A stretch of 32,212 nucleotides of DNA from NCBI GenBank assembly GCA_001776635.1, contig MFCP01000007.1:1-32212 (forward strand), given 5' to 3'. Both the position numbers and the translations under genes were made by a program. The notes under the pieces were generated by a model. The model had not been told where the DNA came from, searched no databases, and saw only the letters and a program-made list of their open reading frames with translations. This stretch comes from Candidatus Daviesbacteria bacterium RIFCSPHIGHO2_01_FULL_40_11. GTDB taxonomy: Bacteria > Patescibacteriota > Microgenomatia > Daviesbacterales > UBA10151. Of this stretch, positions 25,351-32,212 are shown one piece after another. The stretch's first letter is position 1. Each line of letters begins with the position of its first letter.

Positions 25351-25491
25351 TTAGCCACCAATTCTAAACATAGAGGTTCCGCAAACTGGACAAGTGCCTT
25401 TGCTGGCTTTCTTGCCATTTTTCATAGTCACCTCTTGTACATTTTCAGCGTCTCTTTTTTGGCGACACTTAACACAATACATTTGTGCCAT
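25351..25491 (-). CDS. DUF5679-like zinc-ribbon small protein (46 aa), absent from ORF track
   Basis: Reverse strand reads MAQMYCVKCRQKRDAENVQEVTMKNGKKASKGTCPVCGTSMFRIGG*; CxxC...CxxC with the family's VTMKNG...KGTCPVCGTxMFRIG pattern. Confidence 0.85.
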   Translation of the reverse strand: MAQMYCVKCRQKRDAENVQEVTMKNGKKASKGTCPVCGTSMFRIGG

Positions 25492-25513
25492 AAAATAAAA
25501 ACTCACCCCCTTT

Positions 25514-25834
25514 CTAGAAGAAATTTAGATTTAAAATATGATTTTTTAAAAGAAAGAACAGAACAATTTGTGCACCTATTGCGAAAGATGAAAAAATGAG
25601 AATTTTCAGTAAGTCATGACGGAGATATGCAAGGTCGGATGAGATCGGTGTGCCAGATGAGATCTGAGTTTCAGTGTACCGGAAAGCCAGATTTTCTGAT
25701 TTACCGGTTTGCTGATGATCTCTGATCTTATCCGATTTTACTGATCTATCTGGTTCCTTCCCATACACCTGTCTGCGCAGTAGCATCAAGCGTTTTTCCA
25801 GATCTGATTGTTTTTTAGTCTGTTGTATAGCCAT
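25514..25834 (-). CDS. Hypothetical small protein, charged N-terminus and C-terminal transmembrane segment
   Basis: 106 aa; LLKILIFSSFAIGAQIVLFFLL at C-terminus. Confidence 0.65.
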   Translation of the reverse strand: MAIQQTKKQSDLEKRLMLLRRQVYGKEPDRSVKSDKIRDHQQTGKSENLAFRYTETQISSGTPISSDLAYLRHDLLKILIFSSFAIGAQIVLFFLLKNHILNLNFF

Positions 25835-25950
25835 ACTAAAGTGAACTATTACGCTCAGTTGAGCCTAGCATGATATAGCGAGCCTGTCAAGCACCAATTG
25901 AATCTAAAACTACAGGCTATCCACGATATCTGTGGTATATTTGTAAAGTA

Positions 25951-26637
25951 ATGATTAAAGATAATGTGGAAATTATTCGCTGTAAGGATAAAAAAGAGGC
26001 TTCAGAGAAAGCCTTAGAACTTCTTTCAAAAGCAGTAGATAAAGATACATTGTTATTTTTATCCGGAGGCACCTCTCCGGATTTGTTGTACCAATTGATT
26101 GCTCGGGATAAAAAGTTAAGGCCAGGCGCAATAGCGTTGATTGATGAAAGATACGGTTTGCCTATGCATGAAAACAGTAACGAGAAAATGATAGAGAATA
26201 CTGGTTTGGTAAGGCATTTAAATAATGAAGGAATTCCCTATTTTAAAATTTTAAAGGAAGACAATATGGATATTGTAGCTGAACAATACGAACAAACGAT
26301 TCAAAAACTTTTTAAAAAGTTTCCCAAGAAACTGGCAGTCATGGGGATTGGTAGCGATGGTCATACAGCCGGTATCAAGCCGGGGTTGGATTATGACCAC
26401 AGTCGATGGGTAGTCGCCTATGATGATATCAACGGGCCTTTCGGCAAAAGAATTACTTTAACATTTGAAGCTTTAAATGAAGTTAATGAGTTTATAATTA
26501 TTGTCTTTGGAGAAAACAAAAGAGCTATTTTAGAAAAAATGTTTCAGGAACAGGATATCAAGAGTCTTCCCGCGGCATTTTATGCAAAAAATTCTGCGAA
26601 GGTGATCATATTAACTGATATAAATTTAGACTCTTAA
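25951..26637 (+). CDS. pgl: 6-phosphogluconolactonase/glucosamine-6-P isomerase-family protein
   Basis: LFLSGGTSPDLLYQLIA, ALIDERYG, LAVMGIGSDGHTAGIKPG. Confidence 0.88.
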   Translation: MIKDNVEIIRCKDKKEASEKALELLSKAVDKDTLLFLSGGTSPDLLYQLIARDKKLRPGAIALIDERYGLPMHENSNEKMIENTGLVRHLNNEGIPYFKILKEDNMDIVAEQYEQTIQKLFKKFPKKLAVMGIGSDGHTAGIKPGLDYDHSRWVVAYDDINGPFGKRITLTFEALNEVNEFIIIVFGENKRAILEKMFQEQDIKSLPAAFYAKNSAKVIILTDINLDS

Positions 26638-26686
26638 GCTCTCATTGACAAACTTTAGCAAGATCGTTATATTTAAAGAGTAACTT

Positions 26687-27154
26687 ATGTATTCGGATTG
26701 GGTTGGTCCCGCAACTCTGGGTATCTTGGTAGTTTGGCTTGGAGTTTTAAGTTTATTTTTTTTGCGGCAAAGTAAGTTTTTAAAATCGTTTTTTCCAAGG
26801 TCTGGAGAAAGAGATATCAGAAAAAAGTTTGAAGAGATATTGAAAACGATTGAAAGTTTTAGGGGTGAGTTGTCTGATTTGGAGAGTGCAGTCGAAGCAT
26901 TTAGAAATCAAGGGTTACAACACATACAACGGGTGGAGCTTTTGCGTTTTAATCCTTATGATGATACAGGAGGGGACATAAGTTTTACAGCTTGTTTCCT
27001 GGATCAGAAAGGGTCGGGAATTGTAATAACAAGTTTACATGCAAGGGTGGGAACCAGAGTATTTGGCAAAGAAGTAATTTGCGGAAAAAGCAAGAAGTAT
27101 CAGTTATCAAAAGAAGAGGAACAGGTAATTAAAAAAGCAATGGAAGATGAATAA
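26687..27154 (+). CDS. DUF4446-like membrane protein
   Basis: N-terminal TM, coiled segment, then RVELLRFNPYDDTGGDISFTACFLDQKGSGIVITSLHAR. Confidence 0.8.
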   Translation: MYSDWVGPATLGILVVWLGVLSLFFLRQSKFLKSFFPRSGERDIRKKFEEILKTIESFRGELSDLESAVEAFRNQGLQHIQRVELLRFNPYDDTGGDISFTACFLDQKGSGIVITSLHARVGTRVFGKEVICGKSKKYQLSKEEEQVIKKAMEDE

Positions 27155-28325
27155 AATTATAAATATATTTCAAGGTTTAACAAATTTACAAAAGGTTTTG
27201 AGTCTAATTATACTAGGGGTAGTCTTATATGGGGCCTCAACAAGTCTGTCCTATTCTTTATTTAACCAATTCAGGGTGACTCCTGCTCCCGGGGAAGATT
27301 TAGTATCATCATTACCGACTCCCACTAACGCACTTGTTGAGGATCCAAATGAGCCTAAAACCGAAAATTGTCCATTAAACGGCAGCAAGCACACAAAAAA
27401 GGCAAAAGAGTTTTGGGAAAAGAGAAGACCTTTGGCTGTGATGATTGAAAATCACATCGAAGCAAGGCCTCAATCAGGAATAGCTTCGGCTGATGTCATA
27501 TATGAGGCAGTCGCAGAAGGTGGAATTACCAGATTTATGGCACTTTTTTACTGCAATCTTTCAGATATCCAAGTTGGACCTGTTAGATCAGCCAGAACTT
27601 ATTTTCTTGATTGGTTAGGAGAGTATGATGCACTTTACGCACATGTGGGAGGAGCTAATACTCCGGGCCCGGCTGATGCGCTGTCACAAATTATTAAATA
27701 TGGCGTTAAGGATTTAAACCAATTTAGTATTGGGTTCCCTGTTTTTTGGAGGGATTATCAAAGATTAGGTCATCCTGTTGCCACAGAGCACACCATGTAT
27801 TCGACCACCCAAAAACTTTGGGAAGTCGGAGCAAAACGCGGCTTCCTGGCCACAGATTCGGCAGGGGTAAAATGGGATGATAATTTTGTCCCTTGGAAGT
27901 TTAAGGAAGATAAGAGTGGTAGTACCACCACTAAAATTACAGTTAACTTCTGGGAGTCACAGCCGGGGTACCAAGTAGAGTGGAATTATGAGATGACTAC
28001 AAATTCATACAAAAGGAAAAATGGCGAACCCCATATTGATTTAAATAATAAGCAACAACTTGATGCAAAAGTTGTTATTATTCAATTTGAAAGAGAATCT
28101 AATGCCAATGATGGCTATCCGGGGAATGTTCATCTATTGTATGGAACAGTCGGTTCAGGTAAGGCATTAATTTTCCAAGATGGTAATGTAGTGGAGGGTA
28201 AATGGGTTAAACCCAAAAGAACTGCAAGAACTAAATATGTAGATGGTACAGGTCGCGAGATAGAGTTTAATAGGGGTCAAATTTGGATTCAAACTGTCCC
28301 GGAGGGATCGAAAGTAAGTTACTAA
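27147..28325 (+). CDS. DUF3048 (YerB-like) membrane-anchored protein
   Basis: RRPLAVMIENHIEARPQSGIASADVIYEAVAEGGITRFMALFYCN...VGPVRSARTYFLDW. Confidence 0.88.
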   Translation: MNKIINIFQGLTNLQKVLSLIILGVVLYGASTSLSYSLFNQFRVTPAPGEDLVSSLPTPTNALVEDPNEPKTENCPLNGSKHTKKAKEFWEKRRPLAVMIENHIEARPQSGIASADVIYEAVAEGGITRFMALFYCNLSDIQVGPVRSARTYFLDWLGEYDALYAHVGGANTPGPADALSQIIKYGVKDLNQFSIGFPVFWRDYQRLGHPVATEHTMYSTTQKLWEVGAKRGFLATDSAGVKWDDNFVPWKFKEDKSGSTTTKITVNFWESQPGYQVEWNYEMTTNSYKRKNGEPHIDLNNKQQLDAKVVIIQFERESNANDGYPGNVHLLYGTVGSGKALIFQDGNVVEGKWVKPKRTARTKYVDGTGREIEFNRGQIWIQTVPEGSKVSY

Positions 28326-28353
28326 AACTTTCTGCCCGGAAAGGAGGTTTACA

Positions 28354-28941
28354 ATGCTTGAGGAACTTTTTATCTCAAGAGTCCGGGTAAAAATACTACA
28401 ACTTTTTTTATCTTCTACTGATGCGCTTTTTCATGTCCGTGAGATAGTCCGCAGGGTTTCTGAAGAGATTAATGCTGTCAGAAGAGAGCTCGCCAGGATG
28501 GAAAAATACGGGATGGCCTCATCAGAATGGCGGGCAAACAGAAGGCTGTATAGATTTAAAAAGGATTATATCTACTACAAGGAACTCCTATCATTAGTTG
28601 CTAAAACTACAGGTTTAGGTGGAAATTTGATCAAGAATAAACAAAAACTTGGTAAAGTAAGGTTTGCTTTTATTTCAACAAAATTTTTAAAAGGTAAACT
28701 ATCGGCAACAGATGATGTTGATATGTTGGTTGTAGGGAATATCGTACTACCGGAGTTGCAAGCAATCATCTCAGACGAGCAAGCAAAGAGAGAGACAGAG
28801 ATAAACTATTCATTTATGGATGAAGCGGAGTTTCGATTTAGAGTCAAAAGACGTGACCCGTTTATCTTACGAGTATTAATTCAACCAAAAGTTATGTTGA
28901 TTGGAGATGAGGACGAGCTTTTAGAAGGGGTTATGGTTTAA
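28354..28941 (+). CDS. Winged-helix plus nucleotidyltransferase-like domain protein
   Basis: FHVREIVRRVSEEINAVRRELARMEKYGMASSEWRANRRLYRFKKDYIYYKEL then KLSATDDVDMLVVG; AAGGAGG SD before ATG. Confidence 0.7.
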   Translation: MLEELFISRVRVKILQLFLSSTDALFHVREIVRRVSEEINAVRRELARMEKYGMASSEWRANRRLYRFKKDYIYYKELLSLVAKTTGLGGNLIKNKQKLGKVRFAFISTKFLKGKLSATDDVDMLVVGNIVLPELQAIISDEQAKRETEINYSFMDEAEFRFRVKRRDPFILRVLIQPKVMLIGDEDELLEGVMV

Positions 28942-30257
28942 TGCGACCGAGAGTAATTTTATGGATAATATTGGGTTTGACTTTTCTTGCGCTCTGGGTA
29001 AATATCCCGCCTATTGAGCAAGCGCCTACCTTAAAAATCCTTGGCAAGAAAATTAACTTTTTGGGAATATTTCCTTTGAAATTAGGACTTGATTTACAAG
29101 GTGGGACCGAACTAATCTTGGAGACCCAGATGGACAAGATTGGTTCAGAAGACCGTGACAGTGCACTGGAATCTGCAAAAGGAGTCATAGAGCGAAGAGT
29201 AAATTTATTCGGTGTTTCAGAAGCACTGGTGCAGACATCAAAACTGGGAGAACAAAGAAGAATTTTAGTGGAGCTGCCAGGAATTAAGGATGCTTCATCT
29301 GCCGCAAATTTGGTGGGGAAAACAGCTCAGCTTGATTTTAGGGAATTACCTGCCACTTTATCTGCAGAAGAGGCTGAAGCCACTAAATCCGGGGTGCCTC
29401 TGGTATTATTTGCTAAACCAACAGGATTAACCGGAGCGGATTTGAAAAAAGCGCAGGTCACTTTTGGTTCAGATCAGGGAGCAAGAGCAGGGCCGCAGGT
29501 GGCAATTGAGTTTACCGGCGAAGGCAGCAAAAAATTTGCCGAAATTACTAAAAGAAACATCAATAAACCCCTGGCGATATTTTTGGATGACGAGCCTGTT
29601 TCTGCCCCGACTGTCCAGCAGGAGATTGCCGGCGGAAACGCTGTAATCACCGGGCAGTTTACCACAGAACAAGCAAAAAATTTAAGTGTGCAACTCAATG
29701 CCGGCGCATTGCCAGTACCGATAAAACTAATCAGCCAACATTTTATTGGGCCGACACTAGGTCAGGAATCAGTGAATAAAAGTTTAGTAGCCGGCATCAT
29801 CGGACTTTTGGTGGTAGCTGTTTATATGGGGGCATACTATGGTATTTTGGGATTGGTTGCTGATGGCGCACTAATTATCTATACCCTTTTGATCCTCTCA
29901 ATTTTTAAAACCGGTCTTTTTATTTTACCTCCTGTGACTTTAACTTTGGCAGGGATTGCCGGGTTTATATTATCAATCGGTATGGCAGTTGATGCCAATA
30001 TCTTAATTTTTGAAAGGATGAAGGAAGAAATCCGTTGGGGTAAGAATAAAACCCTGGCTTTAGATCTGGGATTTAAAAGAGCTTGGTCTTCAATCTGGGC
30101 TTCAAATGTCTCTTCGCTTATTACTGCAGCCATTTTGTATGGCATGGGTACATCTTTGGTACGTGGTTTTGCCATAACTTTGGCAATTGGAGTAATAGTC
30201 TCTATGTTTACTAGCTATGTGGTAACAAGAACATTTTTGAGGTTACTTATTAGATAA
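28941..30257 (+). CDS. secD: Protein translocase subunit SecD
   Basis: LKLGLDLQGGTELILET, GVIERRVNLFGVSEALVQ, GPTLGQESVNKSLVAGIIGLLVVAVYM, AVDANILIFERMKEE. Confidence 0.95.
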   Translation: MRPRVILWIILGLTFLALWVNIPPIEQAPTLKILGKKINFLGIFPLKLGLDLQGGTELILETQMDKIGSEDRDSALESAKGVIERRVNLFGVSEALVQTSKLGEQRRILVELPGIKDASSAANLVGKTAQLDFRELPATLSAEEAEATKSGVPLVLFAKPTGLTGADLKKAQVTFGSDQGARAGPQVAIEFTGEGSKKFAEITKRNINKPLAIFLDDEPVSAPTVQQEIAGGNAVITGQFTTEQAKNLSVQLNAGALPVPIKLISQHFIGPTLGQESVNKSLVAGIIGLLVVAVYMGAYYGILGLVADGALIIYTLLILSIFKTGLFILPPVTLTLAGIAGFILSIGMAVDANILIFERMKEEIRWGKNKTLALDLGFKRAWSSIWASNVSSLITAAILYGMGTSLVRGFAITLAIGVIVSMFTSYVVTRTFLRLLIR

Positions 30258-30283
30258 ACCATGGGACTATTTTTCTTCGAAAA

Positions 30284-31156
30284 ATGAAATTTAAAACAAA
30301 AACACCACACTATGAATATTTAAGGAAGAAATGGACAGGGCGTCATCGCACCATCCAAAATAAATTTTGGGAAAAGCACGGTCAATCTCTGAAGCATTTG
30401 GCCCTAGGATCATTGGGAGGGCTGATGTTAATATCTAGCCCTAACAAACAACAATTACCCGCTCCTAATTTAATTGTCAGTCATGATGGAATCTTGAAAG
30501 GTTATGATCAGAATGTATTACTTGCTCAAATTTTATCTGATAGAATACCTAAAGAAATAAGACCTTTGGATTCTTTAGAGGAGCAAGATATAGAGAGTAT
30601 TTTATCCCGAAGTTTTGGGTTTAAAGTGATAGCAGAAATAGATGGCATTCGGCTTAATAGAAATTATGGTTTAATTGGGGGAGAGCAGCATTTGTACCGC
30701 TACCCCGGTGATAACTTATACGCTCATGCAGATACTGCCTCGGATTTTGCAAACTACGGTAGTGCTGGAATTGCGCCAGGTTTAGGCGCTTGGGGTTATT
30801 TTGCACCTACAAAGCAAGATTTCAGCGAAATTGATAAGCAGAGGGAGCGTTATTATTTGGCCGTACAAACATTTTTAGCTCCGGGTTTTGCGGAGAATCT
30901 TGTAAAATATAGGGATTTTTTTAAATTTAGAAAGATGTTGATTGTTAATCCTAGTACTGGTCAAGCAGTAGTTGCGGTAGTTGGTGATGCAGGTCCTGCT
31001 GATTGGACCGGCAAACACCTGGGAGGATCGCCTGAAGTGATGGATGCATTAGGACTTGCAACGGGTTCTAGAAAAGGCCCGGTGTTGTATTTTTTTATTG
31101 ATGACCCAAAAAATGAAGTTCCTTTGGGTCCGGTTAAAGTTAAAGGAGAAGCATAA
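30284..31156 (+). CDS. Hypothetical secreted/membrane-anchored protein between secD and secF
   Basis: 290 aa; N-terminal hydrophobic stretch LALGSLGGLMLISS; C-terminal KMLIVNPSTGQAVVAVVGDAGPADWTGKHLGGSPEVMDALGL. Confidence 0.75.
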   Translation: MKFKTKTPHYEYLRKKWTGRHRTIQNKFWEKHGQSLKHLALGSLGGLMLISSPNKQQLPAPNLIVSHDGILKGYDQNVLLAQILSDRIPKEIRPLDSLEEQDIESILSRSFGFKVIAEIDGIRLNRNYGLIGGEQHLYRYPGDNLYAHADTASDFANYGSAGIAPGLGAWGYFAPTKQDFSEIDKQRERYYLAVQTFLAPGFAENLVKYRDFFKFRKMLIVNPSTGQAVVAVVGDAGPADWTGKHLGGSPEVMDALGLATGSRKGPVLYFFIDDPKNEVPLGPVKVKGEA

Positions 31157-31162
31157 GGACCA

Positions 31163-31205
31163 TGATGTTCTCGCAGTGTTTAAAAATTATACTGCTCGAA
31201 CATCA
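31163..31205. repeat. Inverted repeat/hairpin in the intergenic gap
   Basis: TGATGTTCtcGCAGT ... ACTGCtcGAACATCA, 15 nt arms with a 2 nt internal mismatch. Confidence 0.65.
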
Positions 31206-31234
31206 GAACCTGTTAATTTTGAAGTAACAAAATT

Positions 31235-31558
31235 ATGAAACAATTTTATTCACATTTAATTGAAATAGAATCTATAGTAGTGGAATTAGATAAGATGGAT
31301 TTGACAGAGGAACAGAAAGTTCACCTGACCGGTTTAATAGATTCCAGTCTGCATCATACAATTTTAGATGCCGTCTTGTCTGAACTTTCCCCTCAGGACA
31401 AACGGGTTTTCTTAAACCACCTGCAGGATGGTGACCACAGTAAAATTTGGAAATTCTTAAATGAAAAGGTTGATAATATTGAAGACAAAATAAAAACAAC
31501 TGCGGATGATTTAAAAGAAGAACTCAAGAAAGATTTAAAGGAGGCAAAAAATAGATGA
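31235..31558 (+). CDS. Hypothetical helical protein between secD and secF
   Basis: 107 aa, highly charged C-terminal coiled coil; stop overlaps secF start (ATGA). Confidence 0.75.
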   Translation: MKQFYSHLIEIESIVVELDKMDLTEEQKVHLTGLIDSSLHHTILDAVLSELSPQDKRVFLNHLQDGDHSKIWKFLNEKVDNIEDKIKTTADDLKEELKKDLKEAKNR

Positions 31559-32212
31559 GTAATTTAATGAAGTATAAATTTTATTATTTTGTTTTTTCTT
31601 TGCTGATTATTTTACCGGGGTTATATTATTTAATTACCTCGGGACTTAAGCTCGGCATAGATTTTACCGGAGGAGCTCTACTTGAATATAGTTTTGAAAA
31701 AAATGTAAATTTGGATGAATTAAACAAACAAATTTCCTCACAAGGTATTGAGATAGGTCAAATAACTTCTTCTGAAAATAAAACTTACATCATCAGGACC
31801 AAACCTGTAGAGCAAAGTAAAATAAACGATCTTAAAGTTAACTTAAATGAAAAGTTCGGTAAGGTAGAAGAAAGAAGGGTGGAATTTGTGGGACCGATAA
31901 TAGGATCAGAGCTTCGACAAAAAGCACTACTTGGAGTAATCGTAGCGTCTTTAGTAATAGTTCTCTATATCGCCTTCTCTTTTAGAAAAATACCCAAGCC
32001 GGCCTCATCTTGGAGGTTTGGTATAACTGCAGTTTTGGCGCTGGTGCATGATATCTTATTAGTTGTCGGGGTATTTGCAATTCTGGGAAAATTTTTAAGT
32101 GTTGAAGTCGATACTCTTTTTATGACAGCTCTTCTAACGGTTATCGGTTTTTCTGTTCATGATACTATCGTTGTTTTTGATCGGATTAGGGAAAATTTAA
32201 CTAAACATATGG
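31555..32212 (+). CDS. secF: Protein translocase subunit SecF (truncated by window end)
   Basis: ATG 31555; MSNLMKYKFYYFVFSLLIILPGLYYLITSGLKLGIDFTGGALLEYSF ... VEFVGPIIGSELRQKALLGVIVA ... TALLTVIGFSVHDTIVVFDRIREN. Confidence 0.95.
   Translation, partial: MSNLMKYKFYYFVFSLLIILPGLYYLITSGLKLGIDFTGGALLEYSFEKNVNLDELNKQISSQGIEIGQITSSENKTYIIRTKPVEQSKINDLKVNLNEKFGKVEERRVEFVGPIIGSELRQKALLGVIVASLVIVLYIAFSFRKIPKPASSWRFGITAVLALVHDILLVVGVFAILGKFLSVEVDTLFMTALLTVIGFSVHDTIVVFDRIRENLTKHM

Noticed and set aside
31056-31238. 60 aa plus-strand ORF as a frameshifted tail of the 290 aa sec-locus protein
   Set aside because: The upstream reading frame ends cleanly at 31156 and no slippery sequence or family-level continuation is evident; the region instead contains a hairpin.
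1-32212. UGA recoding (as in Gracilibacteria/Absconditabacteria)
   Set aside because: TGA serves as a normal stop at several gene ends (infA, rpsM, the ORF at 31235) and conserved Gly positions use GGN codons.
1-32212. CRISPR array, transposase, integrase, or multi-gene defence island
   Set aside because: No regularly spaced repeats and no recognisable transposase, integrase, Cas or RM gene set. The only nuclease-like accessory candidate is the gene at 10050.

Overview
This 32.2 kb window reads as a chromosomal segment of a small-genome bacterium. Protein style and gene order suggest CPR/Patescibacteria, most likely Microgenomates-like; that placement is inference. The genetic code is standard, with TGA used as a stop. 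From left to right it contains: the adk 3' end, map, infA, rpmJ, rpsM, rpsK, rpsD, rpoA, rplQ, rplM and rpsI; a phosphomannomutase; a SAM-riboswitch-like leader with terminator and metK; acyP, PspC and an EEP-family nuclease/phosphatase; tRNA-Pro(GGG); a zinc-cluster/homing-type putative endonuclease; recA-recX; an RNase Y without an obvious membrane anchor; an HU-DUF3175-nucleotidyltransferase mini-operon; four GT-C-type membrane glycosyltransferases; miaA with an in-frame palindromic repeat; an AI-2E family permease; RNase P RNA; comM with a frameshift at a G6 run; a repeat-rich, structured intergenic region; a P-loop kinase; a DUF5679 zinc ribbon; pgl; DUF4446; DUF3048; a wHTH/nucleotidyltransferase protein; and secD - two unknown ORFs - secF. 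The most interesting items are the metK leader, the palindromic element inside miaA, the comM frameshift, the inverted-repeat element at 24.43-24.67 kb, the tRNA-adjacent endonuclease, and a recurrent TGG-extended -10 promoter set very close to start codons. No CRISPR array, transposase, or clear multi-gene defence system was found.
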